Positions 24,628 through 33,020 of a stretch of DNA of 64,000 nt are shown piece after piece (the first letter of the stretch is position 1; the number at the start of each line of letters is the position of its first letter). Source of the DNA: Halosimplex pelagicum (lineage in GTDB: Archaea; Halobacteriota; Halobacteria; Halobacteriales; Haloarculaceae); NCBI RefSeq assembly GCF_013415905.1, contig NZ_CP058909.1:4340001-4404000 (forward strand), read 5' to 3'. The notes beneath the pieces are model-generated. The model worked only from the letters and a program-made list of their open reading frames with translations. It had not been told where the DNA came from and made no database searches. The position numbers were made by a program, and so were the translations under genes.

Positions 24628-25125
24628 TCAGTCGCCGGCGATCTGCTGTCGGTCGAACTGCTCGCCGGCCTGGGAGAGTTCGTCCAGCGCCTGCTCCTCC
24701 TCGCGGAGGTTCTCCTCGAGGAGGTCGGCGGCCTCGTCCTCGCCGAGCTTCCCGGCCAGCGACGTGACGTTCCCGTAGGCCGCGATCTCGTAGTGCTCGA
24801 TCTTCTGCCCCGCGGAGATGTTGTACCGGTCGAGCACCTCGCCGTCGTTGTCGCCGGCGAAGGCGTCGTGTTCCTCGATCATCGCGTCGAGGACCGGGTC
24901 CTCGCGCTCCCGTGGCTGTTCGTCGAGCTTCTCGAACACCGTTTCGAGGCGCTCGACGTGCTCCTGTGTCTCCTCGCGGTGCTGGGAGAAACCCTGCGCG
25001 GCGTTGTCGTCCTCGGTCTCCTGGGCGACGTCGTCAAGCGCGTCGACGAGCTGCTGTTCCGTGTAGTACAGTTCCTGTACGCCCTCGACCAGTAGTTCTC
25101 GCGACTCGTCTGTGGACATGCTCAT
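24628..25125 (-). CDS. DUF892 (YciE/YciF) ferritin-like protein
   Basis: A 165-residue four-helix protein of the ferritin-like DUF892 family. The first helix pair reads LLVEGVQELYYTEQQLVDAL, then FSQHREETQEHVERLETVF; the second pair carries ISAGQKIEHYEIAAYGNV and LLEENLREEEQALDEL. Glu and His residues spaced as EExxxH could hold a metal pair. The family is linked to stress and the stationary phase, without a proven reaction. Two ATG codons two residues apart (25125 and 25119) are equally possible; the longer is given. A still longer upstream reading was rejected because it lacks a promoter and is not acidic. Confidence 0.85.
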   Translation of the reverse strand: MSMSTDESRELLVEGVQELYYTEQQLVDALDDVAQETEDDNAAQGFSQHREETQEHVERLETVFEKLDEQPREREDPVLDAMIEEHDAFAGDNDGEVLDRYNISAGQKIEHYEIAAYGNVTSLAGKLGEDEAADLLEENLREEEQALDELSQAGEQFDRQQIAGD

Positions 25126-25470
25126 GATGCGTCCGGCGCTTGGGACCGGAGCCGATTGAGTCGAGAGGTTGGTATCGCAGGCCGGAACGCGGATCTCGGC
25201 GTAGAGAGCGGCCTCAGTACTCATAGGGGTCGTCACCGCCGGGTCGTCAGGCCGGCTCGGAACCGCGGGTCGTCATCGGCCGGCCGGACCTACGCGGTCA
25301 CGCGGCAAGTCGGTTTCCACAGCGGACGGCGACGCGGCGACGCGCCGTCGGCGAGTAATCCCGAGTTTCCGGGCGTAAGCTCGTGCTGTTCAGCCGTCGA
25401 GCGCGATAACGTCGGCTTGTCTGGGCTACCCGGCGGCTAACTAAGCCGGTGCCGTCGCAAGGGAGTCTGC
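25126..25470. other. 345-base gap without a visible gene
   Basis: I find no supported gene or RNA. It should contain the promoter of the DUF892 gene (left) and of the small membrane protein (right), where CTAACTAAG lies 27-35 bases before the ATG at 25471. An imperfect GACGGCG/CGCCGTC inverted repeat lies near 25324-25350. Confidence 0.6.
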
Positions 25471-25755
25471 ATGGAAGCTCAAGACCAACAGCAGGAAGCG
25501 GTACGAGCCGCCGAAGACACCGGAACGGACCCAGCAGTGATCCTCGCGGCGGGGTCGGTCGTACTGTCGTGGTTCTTCTTCTACGCGCGCGGTGACAAGC
25601 AGCAGGGCCTGTTCGTCGGGCTCTGGCCGCCGACGATCCTCGCGTTCGCGAGCTACTTCGAGCAGACGAAGATGAGCGACATGGTCGAGCGAGCGACCGG
25701 TCGCGACACCCTCGTCGGCCGCGTCGAGCGGATGGTCCAGAGCCGCACGGAGTGA
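25471..25755 (+). CDS. Small membrane protein, unknown function
   Basis: A 94-residue protein: a polar acidic N-terminus (MEAQDQQQEAVRAAEDTGT), two hydrophobic segments (about 22-41, AVILAAGSVVLSWFFF, and about 47-64, GLFVGLWPPTILAFASY), then a charged amphipathic C-terminus. The short loop between the segments carries RGDKQQ. Probably a two-helix integral membrane protein with both ends on one side. Family not recognised. It is preceded by a TATA-like CTAACTAAG and stands alone. Confidence 0.75.
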   Translation: MEAQDQQQEAVRAAEDTGTDPAVILAAGSVVLSWFFFYARGDKQQGLFVGLWPPTILAFASYFEQTKMSDMVERATGRDTLVGRVERMVQSRTE

Positions 25756-25964
25756 GCGAACGGCCCGTCCGCTCACCGCCGACCAGCGCGCACCGACCGC
25801 GACGGTACTGTCAGGCTTCCTAGCGGTCGGTGACCGCTTCGAGGTTTACCGCTCTCTCGGGGCCCCGGGAGGCGCCGACGAGTGCTCGGTCCGCCTCGGG
25901 GGAGCGCTCGGTCGCTCCGTGTGCCACCGGGAGAGCTTTACTGACTCGCTCGTTAGTCCGCGTC

Positions 25965-27029
25965 ATGCTGGAGGTGGACGGGAGCGACGGGGGTGGACAG
26001 CTGCTCCGGAGCGCGCTCACGCTGTCGGTGCTCGACGACGAGCCCGTCGAGATCGAACACGTCCGCGGGAACCGCTCGGAACCCGGACTGGGCGCCCAGC
26101 ACCTCGCCGCCGTCGAGACCGCCGCGGCGGTCGCCGACGCCGAGGTCGAGGGCGCCGAGCGAGGCTCGGAGACGGTCACGTTCGAACCTGAAACGGTCGC
26201 GGGCGGCCGCTACGAGGCCGACATCGGCACCGCCGGGAGTCTCACGCTGCTGTTCGACACGCTTCTCCCGCTGGCGGCGGCGATCGACGAACCGGTCTCG
26301 GTCACGGCGACCGGCGGGACGGACGTGGCGTGGTCGCCGCCGCTGGCCTACTACCGCGCGGTCAAACTGCCGCTGCTCCGCCAGTTCGGGCTCGCGGCCG
26401 CCGTCGAACTCGACCGGACCGGCTTCTACCCCGCGGGCGGCGGCCGCGCGACGCTGCGCCTGTGGCCCTCGGAGCTCTCGCCGGTCGGCCTCGACGGGCC
26501 GCTGGAGCCGACGGCGGCCCGGGTCTACTCGAAGGCCGCGACGGACCTGGCCGACGCCGAGGTGGCCGAGCGCCAGGCCGACGCCGCGACCGACGCGCTC
26601 CGCGGCCTGGGGATCGAGACCGTCGAACACCGGACCGCGTACGTCGCGAGCGACAGCCCCGGTTCGGCCCTGGTCGTTCGGCTGGACGGGGCGCCGATGG
26701 GGACCGACGGATCGGCGTCGGGGAGCGCGGAACCGGGCCGGCGGCGGCCGCTCGCCGGGTTCGACGCGTACGGCGCGCCGGGCAAGCCGGTCGAGGAGGT
26801 CGCCTCCGAGGTCACCGACCAGGTGCGGCGCTTCCGCGGCGGCGGCGCCGCGGTCGACGCCCACCTCGCCGACCAGCTGCTCGTCTTCCTCGCCGTCGCC
26901 GGCGGCCGCGTCGCGATCCCCGGAGTCTCCGACCACGTCGCCACCAATCGCGCGCTGCTGGAGACGTTCGACCGACCGGTCGGCGTCGACCGCTCCGGAC
27001 CGACTCCGGTCCTCACGGATGATCGATAA
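25965..27029 (+). CDS. rtcA: RNA 3'-terminal phosphate cyclase
   Basis: RtcA-type enzyme of 354 residues that converts RNA 3'-phosphate to a 2',3'-cyclic phosphate with ATP. The N-terminal signature SDGGGQLLRSALTLS (about 5-20) and the RSEPGLGAQHLAAV segment match the family. The nucleotidyl-accepting histidine is in VDAHLADQLLVFLA (near residue 303). No RtcB ligase is adjacent. ATG is fixed by the TATA-like GCTTTACTG about 25-33 bases upstream; upstream in-frame sequence is not part of the family. Bacterial homologues lie beside rtcB and rtcR; that context is absent here. Confidence 0.93.
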   Translation: MLEVDGSDGGGQLLRSALTLSVLDDEPVEIEHVRGNRSEPGLGAQHLAAVETAAAVADAEVEGAERGSETVTFEPETVAGGRYEADIGTAGSLTLLFDTLLPLAAAIDEPVSVTATGGTDVAWSPPLAYYRAVKLPLLRQFGLAAAVELDRTGFYPAGGGRATLRLWPSELSPVGLDGPLEPTAARVYSKAATDLADAEVAERQADAATDALRGLGIETVEHRTAYVASDSPGSALVVRLDGAPMGTDGSASGSAEPGRRRPLAGFDAYGAPGKPVEEVASEVTDQVRRFRGGGAAVDAHLADQLLVFLAVAGGRVAIPGVSDHVATNRALLETFDRPVGVDRSGPTPVLTDDR

Positions 27030-27031
27030 CT

Positions 27032-27111
27032 GATAGGTCACGCCGCGGGCCCGCGGGCCCGAAGCGAGCCGACCGCGGGTCCCGGAACGACTCTCCGGTA
27101 TCTGACCTATC
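27032..27111. repeat. Perfect 9-base inverted repeat between rtcA and the ABC gene
   Basis: GATAGGTCA at 27032-27040 faces TGACCTATC at 27103-27111. The 62-base spacer is itself rich in complementary GCGGGCCC blocks, so the whole segment could fold into one long hairpin. It may mark the rtcA transcript end; there is no T-run, so termination is only a guess. Confidence 0.5.
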
Positions 27112-27167
27112 GATCTTCCGTAATGCAAACGCTTTTGCGCGTCTATCGACAGTGGCGACACGACCGA

Positions 27168-29057
27168 ATGTCCGAGGGCACAACAGTCGCAGTCTCCGAC
27201 CGGGTCGACGAGGTAGAGGCGCCGCTCCGGCGGGTGTTCAGGGAGTACGGCGTGCCGCGGATCCACTGGTTCGCCGTCGCGGTGGCGATGAACCTCGTCG
27301 CGCGACTGTCCAGTCTCGTCCCGCCGCTGGTGCTCGGGACGGCCATCGACGCCATCTTCAGCGGCACGAACGCCTACTCGCTGCCGCTCGTCCCTCAAGG
27401 GTGGCTCCCGACCGAGCCGAAGGCGCAGTTCTGGTTCTCCGTCTCACTGATCGTCGGCGCGTTCGTCGTCACCGCGGTCACGACGTGGGCCCAGGCCATC
27501 ACGAGCGACATCTTCGCCCACCGCTCGCTACACGCCGTCCGCGTCGACACCTTCCGGAAGATGCAGGAGCTGGACATGGCGTTCTTCGACGAACAGCAGA
27601 CCGGCGAGGCCATGTCCATCCTCAACCAGGACGCGACCAACCTCGAACGCTACCTCGACCAGGCGCTGAAGAACGGCTTCCGCCTCGTGATCATGGTCGT
27701 CGCCATCGGCGCTCTGTTGCTCTCGATGAACTGGCAGCTCGCCCTCGTCACCCTCGTCGGCGTCCCGCTGATGACCCTCTTTACGATCTGGTTCAGCCGC
27801 CGGGTCGCGCCCAGATACGACGCCGTCCGCTCCAGCGTCGGCGACCTGAACACCCGCCTGGAGAACTCCATCGGGGGGATGCAACTCGTCAAGACCTCCA
27901 ACACCGAGGAGTTCGAGACCGACCGCGTCGAGGAGGCTTCCTGGAACTTCTACACGACGAACATGGACGTGCTGAAACTGGCCTTCCTCTACCGACCGGG
28001 GATGCGCCTGCTGGCCGGGCTCTCGTTCGTCGCCACGTTCGTGGTCGGCGGCCTCTGGCTGTTCTCCGGCCCACCCCTCTTTTTCTCGGGCGAACTCACC
28101 GTCGGCGACTTCGTCGTCTTCATCTTCCTCACCCAGCGGTTCATCGACCCGCTCGCCCAGATATCTAATATCATCGACTGGTTCGAGAACGCCCGCGCCT
28201 CCGGCAAGCGCATCTTCGGCCTGATGGACACGCCCGTCCGCATCGAGGACTCGCCCGACGCCGTCGAACTCGAGTCCGTCGACGGGCGCGTCGCCTACGA
28301 CGACGTGACCTTCAGCTACGACGGCGAGGAGACCATCCTCGAAGACGTGAGCTTCGACGCCGACGCCGGCGACACGGTCGCGTTCGTCGGCCCGACCGGC
28401 GCGGGGAAGTCCACCGCAGTCAAGCTCCTGATGCGACTCTACGACGTGGACGAGGGCGCCGTCAGCGTCGACGGCCACGACATCCGCGACGTGACCGTCG
28501 GGAGCCTCCGCGAGTCGATCGGCTACGTGAGCCAGGAAACCTACCTCTTCGACGGCACCGTCGCCGAGAACATCCGCTACGGCGAGTTCGGCGCCACCCG
28601 CGACGAGATCGTCGAGGCCGCCAAAGCGGCGGAGGCCCACGAGTTCATCACCGACCTCGCCGACGGCTACGACACCCAGGTCGGCGAGCGCGGCGCCCGC
28701 CTCTCGGGCGGTCAGCGCCAGCGCATCTCCATCGCTCGCACCGTCCTGCAGGACCCCGACATCCTCATCCTCGACGAGGCGACCTCCGCCGTCGACACCG
28801 AGACCGAGGTCCTGATCCAGCGCTCGCTCGACCGGCTTGCCGCCGACCGCACGACGTTCGTCATCGCTCACCGCCTCTCGACGGTGACCGACGCCGAGAC
28901 GATCCTCGTGCTGGAGGAGGGCCGCGTCGTCGAGCGAGGGACTCACCAGGAACTGCTGGAGGAAGACGGTCTCTACGCCAACCTCTGGGCGGTCCAGGCC
29001 GGCGAGATCGACGACCTGCCCGACGAGTTCGTCGACCGCGCCCGCGGCGACGTCTGA
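27168..29057 (+). CDS. ABC transporter, fused permease and ATPase
   Basis: A 629-residue exporter-type half-transporter (ABCB/MsbA-like). The N-terminal part carries six predicted transmembrane helices between about residues 40 and 320; the ATPase domain follows with Walker A GPTGAGKST (near 407-415), signature LSGGQRQRISIAR, Walker B ILILDEATSAVD and switch His in IAHRLST. It would work as a homodimer in the membrane, exporting lipid, peptide or drug; the substrate is not readable. The ATG at 27168 is chosen over one at 27123, because an ACGCTTTTGCG element overlaps the latter and would serve as promoter. Confidence 0.92.
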   Translation: MSEGTTVAVSDRVDEVEAPLRRVFREYGVPRIHWFAVAVAMNLVARLSSLVPPLVLGTAIDAIFSGTNAYSLPLVPQGWLPTEPKAQFWFSVSLIVGAFVVTAVTTWAQAITSDIFAHRSLHAVRVDTFRKMQELDMAFFDEQQTGEAMSILNQDATNLERYLDQALKNGFRLVIMVVAIGALLLSMNWQLALVTLVGVPLMTLFTIWFSRRVAPRYDAVRSSVGDLNTRLENSIGGMQLVKTSNTEEFETDRVEEASWNFYTTNMDVLKLAFLYRPGMRLLAGLSFVATFVVGGLWLFSGPPLFFSGELTVGDFVVFIFLTQRFIDPLAQISNIIDWFENARASGKRIFGLMDTPVRIEDSPDAVELESVDGRVAYDDVTFSYDGEETILEDVSFDADAGDTVAFVGPTGAGKSTAVKLLMRLYDVDEGAVSVDGHDIRDVTVGSLRESIGYVSQETYLFDGTVAENIRYGEFGATRDEIVEAAKAAEAHEFITDLADGYDTQVGERGARLSGGQRQRISIARTVLQDPDILILDEATSAVDTETEVLIQRSLDRLAADRTTFVIAHRLSTVTDAETILVLEEGRVVERGTHQELLEEDGLYANLWAVQAGEIDDLPDEFVDRARGDV

Positions 29058-29278
29058 CGCCCACCGCGAGCACGCCCGATCCGGGCTGGGCGGGTCGCGA
29101 CTGACAGCTCCGTGTCACCGGTCACACTGTCGATGACGCCACGCTCGTCCAGCAGAGACAGCCCTTCTGAGTCGGACTCCGACCGCAATTCGGGGGAATT
29201 TGGGTCCCAGGTCGGAAAACCGTCTTGTACGGATCGAGACCTGTTTTCGAGTGGACGCCAGTCCGGGAACCCCTACCC

Positions 29279-29428
29279 ATGCCAGTCTGTGCCCACTGCG
29301 ACACGCACGTCTCGGAACAGTTCGCACGCGTCTTCGCCGACGAGGGCGGCGAAGTCCACGCCTGTCCGACCTGCTCGGCCAACAGCGGTATCGCCGAGGT
29401 CTCCAGGGAACGAGCGCAGGAAGTGTAG
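29279..29428 (+). CDS. Small CxxC zinc-finger protein
   Basis: A 49-residue protein with two knuckles, VCAHCDTHV and HACPTCSANS, separated by SEQFARVFADEGGE. The pattern fits a widespread haloarchaeal family of one-domain zinc proteins of unknown role. The in-frame sequence upstream of the ATG at 29279 is proline and arginine rich, so the short start is preferred. No partner gene is obvious; a PEP carboxykinase converges from the right. Confidence 0.8.
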   Translation: MPVCAHCDTHVSEQFARVFADEGGEVHACPTCSANSGIAEVSRERAQEV

Positions 29429-29533
29429 TCCCCGCCGACGCTCGGCCGTCCGCGACCGACCGGTGTCATCCACCGACGATCGACCGGCGCCTTCCGTCGG
29501 CGACCGCCCGCCCTTCTCTCCGGCCCGAACGAC

Positions 29534-31075
29534 TCAGTAGACCGCGTTCCGGATCGCCTCGTCGAGGTCGTCGAACTCCGCGAGATACTCGCGGCGCTCG
29601 GCTCGCAGGTCGGCGATGCGCTCGTCGGCGTCGTCGAGCGCGTCGCCCACGTCGAAGCGGCTCGCGTCCAGTCCCGGAACGCTGTCGGGCACCGTCAGGC
29701 CCGTCGTCGGGTCGTCGGCCCAGTCGACGCGGCCGCGGCTGACCTCGCGGAGCAGGGTCACGGTGTCGTCGACGCCGACGTCGCGGTCGCCGACGGTCCC
29801 GGTGTTGAGCAGGTACGCGTCGGCGTCGAGGTCGGCGACGAGGTCGCGGAAGCGGTTGCCCTCCTCGCCCTCGCTGCCGACGATGAAGGGGTTGGTGCCG
29901 ACGACGCGGATGGCCTCGCCCGCGCTGTCGGGGTCGCCCGCGCTCGTCTGGACTGACTCGCCGAGCATGAACGCCGCGGCGGCCTCCTCGGGCGAGAGCT
30001 TCGCGAGCGGGGGCATCGCCGGGTTCCGCGTGATGAAAAACACCTGGTCGACCGACGGGAGGTCGATCTCCTCGTCGGCCGACGGGAGGTGCTCGCGCTT
30101 GACGACGGCGCGACCGTTGGCGGTGTAGGCGTCGCTGTCGAAGTCGACCGTCCCGTCGTCGGCGACGTCGACGTTGTCCAGCACCGCCGACTCGTGGGTC
30201 GCGGCCTCGTACAGGTCCGGCTGCTCGTCGGCGTCGAGCCCGATGGTCTTGATGAACAGCCCCTCGCCCTCGCTGCCGGCGACGGTGCCGTCCTCCCGCA
30301 GGGCGCAGACGTCGTCCTGGAGCATCGTCGCGTCCTCCGGGTCCTCCAGCCCCAGGTCGTGCGCGGTGAGCGTGGACTTGCCGGTGCCCGACAGGCCGAG
30401 GAAGACCTGGCCGACCGTCTCGAGGTCGTCGCCCGCGGAGTCGTCGTCACCACCGGACTCGTCGGCGTCCGACCGGATCCGGACGCGCTTGGTGCCGGCG
30501 TGGAGGCCGAGGCCGCCCTGGCGCTTGGCGTCGAACATGAACAGCCGCAGGAACGACTTCTTGGCCTCGCCGGTGTAGTCGGTCCCGAGGACCGCGGTGA
30601 ACCCCTCCTCGGGGAGGACGCGGATGGCCACCTCGTCGGCGTCGGGAACCTGAACCGTCACGAAGTCCGGCTCGGCGTCGGCGGGTGCGGGCTCGAAGAG
30701 CTTGGCCCACGCCAGCGCGATGCGGCTGTACTCTTTCGGGACGTAGTAGCGACAGACGTAGGTGTTGTCGGGATGGCGGCCGAGCTGCCGGTCCAGACAG
30801 ACCATCTCGCGGTCCCCGGCGGCGTCGACGGCCGTCTCGACGTGGCCGTAGTCGGCCGGGCCGAAGTCGCGGTCGAGCGCGTTCTCCGTCCGGTCGGCGT
30901 TGCGCGACCGGTGCTCGCTCGCGTAGGACGGAGAGCCGTACTCCGTCGTCGTCTCAAGGTGGGCCGAGTTCTCGCGCAACGACGTGAACGACGGATCGTA
31001 CTCGACGTTGTCCGCCGATCGGGGGTCTGTGAGCGCCGCAGTCGGCGACTCCATGGCCGTCCCGTGTTGTGACAT
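29534..31075 (-). CDS. pckA: Phosphoenolpyruvate carboxykinase (ATP)
   Basis: ATP-type PEP carboxykinase, 513 residues, catalysing oxaloacetate + ATP to PEP in gluconeogenesis. Kinase motif 1a is GLSGTGKSTLT (about 234-244), followed by the metal site LQDDVCALRE. The EAKKSFLRLFMFDAKRQGGL and FITRNPAMPPLAKLSPEEAA segments are family hallmarks. An acidic insert rich in Asp and Gly lies near 210-225, as in other halophilic proteins. The promoter stands 28-35 bases upstream. A TbsP-like glycolysis/gluconeogenesis regulator is encoded elsewhere in the window (50968-51783). Confidence 0.95.
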   Translation of the reverse strand: MSQHGTAMESPTAALTDPRSADNVEYDPSFTSLRENSAHLETTTEYGSPSYASEHRSRNADRTENALDRDFGPADYGHVETAVDAAGDREMVCLDRQLGRHPDNTYVCRYYVPKEYSRIALAWAKLFEPAPADAEPDFVTVQVPDADEVAIRVLPEEGFTAVLGTDYTGEAKKSFLRLFMFDAKRQGGLGLHAGTKRVRIRSDADESGGDDDSAGDDLETVGQVFLGLSGTGKSTLTAHDLGLEDPEDATMLQDDVCALREDGTVAGSEGEGLFIKTIGLDADEQPDLYEAATHESAVLDNVDVADDGTVDFDSDAYTANGRAVVKREHLPSADEEIDLPSVDQVFFITRNPAMPPLAKLSPEEAAAAFMLGESVQTSAGDPDSAGEAIRVVGTNPFIVGSEGEEGNRFRDLVADLDADAYLLNTGTVGDRDVGVDDTVTLLREVSRGRVDWADDPTTGLTVPDSVPGLDASRFDVGDALDDADERIADLRAERREYLAEFDDLDEAIRNAVY

Positions 31076-31102
31076 CGTACCCGATCGATCACATCCGGAC
31101 GT

Positions 31103-31110
31103 GATAAAGG
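31103..31110 (-). promoter_or_regulatory. TATA-like box of pckA
   Basis: On the minus strand CCTTTATC lies 28-35 bases before the ATG at 31075. A second AT element, GGATATATCA, lies immediately further upstream (31111-31120) and could be the true box or a BRE-like flank. The whole 31100-31170 stretch is AT-rich for this genome. Confidence 0.55.
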
Positions 31111-31253
31111 TGATATATCCTCCGTTCGTTTGCTAACCGAGCACATAGAATTAATTATTAAATCCCGAGTAAATTCTTCGGCCTCGGACGAACGAGGTGT
31201 ACGGCCGGCCGACGGAACGAGTAGCGATCATGTACCGTTCGGGCGCGAGCCGG

Positions 31254-32288
31254 TTAGCGGTCGCCTTCGTCGGCCGCGACCCGCTCGCGCGCGGCGGCGA
31301 CGACGAGCGGGAGCGTGATCGTCGCGTCGGCGTAGACGGAGGCGTTGCGGGCGGCCTTCTCCAACTTCCCCCACGAGCGGGCCTCGTCGAGCGTCGCACC
31401 GGAGAGCCCCCCCGTTTCGGGGGTGTCCATCGTCAGCTGGACGGCGTAGTCGTAGGCGTCGGGCGCCACCAGCATCGTCTGGAGCGTGTAGTTCTTCGGG
31501 ACGCCGCCGCCGACGACCATCGCGCCGGCCTTCTCGGCGTCGAACGCCTGGTCGGTGATGGTCGTCATGTCCGAGAGGGCGTCCAGCGTGAACTCGCTCG
31601 TCTGGGAGTACATCCACGCCTGCAGCCCTAACACCGAATCCTGTACCGCCGGGCAGTATATCGGCACGTCGTGCTCGTATGCCGCGGCGGCGACGCCCGC
31701 CCCCTCCGAAACGTCCTCGGCGTCGTTCACTTCGGCGTTGGCCCGGCCGAGTTCCTCGGTGAACCGCTGGATGCTCACGGCGCCTTCCTCCTCGCACTCG
31801 GCTTCGAGCGGCGGGAACACCTCCTCGCGGAGGTGCCCCTCGAACAGCGCGAAGTGCTCCTGGGGGAGATACACGTTGTAGATGCGGTCGACGCCCTCGT
31901 CGCGCAACCGTTCGTCGTGTTCGCGCTCGGTCTTGCCCTCGGCGTGGACCTCGCCGTGGTGGTGTTTGCCGCCGATCGCCTCGATGGCGTCGTGGGTGAG
32001 GTTCGCGCCCGTCGTCACGAGCGCGTCGATGTGCCCGTCGCGGATCAGGTCAGCGACGATGCGGCGCATCCCGGTCGGGACCATCGCGCCCGCGAGCCCG
32101 AAGAAGTTGGTCACCTCGTCGTCGCCGAGCATCTCGGCGTACACGTCGACGGCCTCGTGGAGCGCGCTCGCACCGATCCCCGCGTCGCCGTACTCGTCGG
32201 CGAGCTCGCCGACCGTCATGCCCGCCCGCGCCTCCGCGTGGCCGATCGGGTCGTGTTCGAACGTCTCCCGCGGCGTCTCGTCGGTCAT
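31254..32288 (-). CDS. dys: Deoxyhypusine synthase
   Basis: A 344-residue enzyme that transfers a 4-aminobutyl unit to a lysine of aIF5A with NAD. The catalytic lysine is Lys265 in GGGVPKNY. NAD-site and fold hallmarks are TNFFGLAGAMVPTGMRR, VTTGANLTHDAIEAIGG and VPIYCPAVQDSVLGLQAW. In haloarchaea the donor is agmatine rather than spermidine, and a SpeB-type agmatinase completes the reaction. That agmatinase and the aIF5A substrate are encoded 7-8 kb downstream in this window (39404-40601). A SprT-like gene follows on the same strand. Confidence 0.95.
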   Translation of the reverse strand: MTDETPRETFEHDPIGHAEARAGMTVGELADEYGDAGIGASALHEAVDVYAEMLGDDEVTNFFGLAGAMVPTGMRRIVADLIRDGHIDALVTTGANLTHDAIEAIGGKHHHGEVHAEGKTEREHDERLRDEGVDRIYNVYLPQEHFALFEGHLREEVFPPLEAECEEEGAVSIQRFTEELGRANAEVNDAEDVSEGAGVAAAAYEHDVPIYCPAVQDSVLGLQAWMYSQTSEFTLDALSDMTTITDQAFDAEKAGAMVVGGGVPKNYTLQTMLVAPDAYDYAVQLTMDTPETGGLSGATLDEARSWGKLEKAARNASVYADATITLPLVVAAARERVAADEGDR

Positions 32289-32348
32289 TGCTCGTCCGTC
32301 GGCCGCCCGCGCGCTTCAAGCCCGCGATCCGTTGCCGAGGGCTTCGGT

Positions 32349-32924
32349 TCAGTCGACCGTGAGCGCAGCGTCGCAACACGACGACCGGTACTCCTCGGCG
32401 CGGCGGACGAGTTTACAGTCGCGGTACCGGCGGGCGACCAGCGCGTCGCAGACCGCACAGCGGAGGACGTACTTCGCCTCGGAGAAGGTCTCGCAGTGGA
32501 CTTCGGTGTCGAGTTCGCGGGCCCGCTCTTTGAACGCCCGGCCGTGGCCCGTCGTGCCGCAGCGCTGGTACTGTTCGAGGTGGACCAGTTCGTGCCGGAG
32601 CGTCGACTCCCACGCCGCGCGGTCGAACGCCTCGAAGGCGTCCCACGTCAGCGAGATGGTCGCCGGGAACGGCCGGCCGTCGGCGACGCGGCCGCCCGCG
32701 GCCTCCGCGGTCTCCCAGTCGATCGGCGCCCCGACCGCCGCCGCGGGGATCTTCGGACGTTTGAGCGCGGCGGCGCGTCGTTTCGCGCGGGTCGAGACCT
32801 CCCACTCCACGAGGTCGAACCGCACGTCGACGAGCCGCTCGCGGCGCACCTCCTTGCAGTACTCGCGGGACCACGCCACGAGGTCGTCGTGGGTCTCGAT
32901 ATCGTCGTACGACGGCGCCGTCAC
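32349..32924 (-). CDS. SprT-like zinc metalloprotease family protein
   Basis: A 191-residue SprT-fold protein. The active-site helix is LRHELVHLEQYQ with HExxH near residue 109, and the third zinc ligand is likely the His in GTTGHGRAF. A C-terminal zinc ribbon follows: CAVC, then a CC pair near the end. SprT/Spartan relatives degrade DNA-protein crosslinks, but most archaeal ones are uncharacterised. Start is GTG. It lies 60 bases upstream of the deoxyhypusine synthase gene on the same strand, with no clear functional link. Confidence 0.85.
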   Translation of the reverse strand: MTAPSYDDIETHDDLVAWSREYCKEVRRERLVDVRFDLVEWEVSTRAKRRAAALKRPKIPAAAVGAPIDWETAEAAGGRVADGRPFPATISLTWDAFEAFDRAAWESTLRHELVHLEQYQRCGTTGHGRAFKERARELDTEVHCETFSEAKYVLRCAVCDALVARRYRDCKLVRRAEEYRSSCCDAALTVD

Positions 32925-33020
32925 GATAGTGGGCCGGAGAACGCGCGGCGTCTTGAATCGCTCGCTCGCGGGGGCGAAGAACGGTGGGGTGCCGCGAGCG
33001 GGTCGAAGCGGCGAGTCCGA

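Noticed and set aside
25156..25440. 94-codon frame in the gap before the small membrane protein
   Set aside because: Arg/Gly/Ser-rich with no motif, and overlaps the region expected for promoters.
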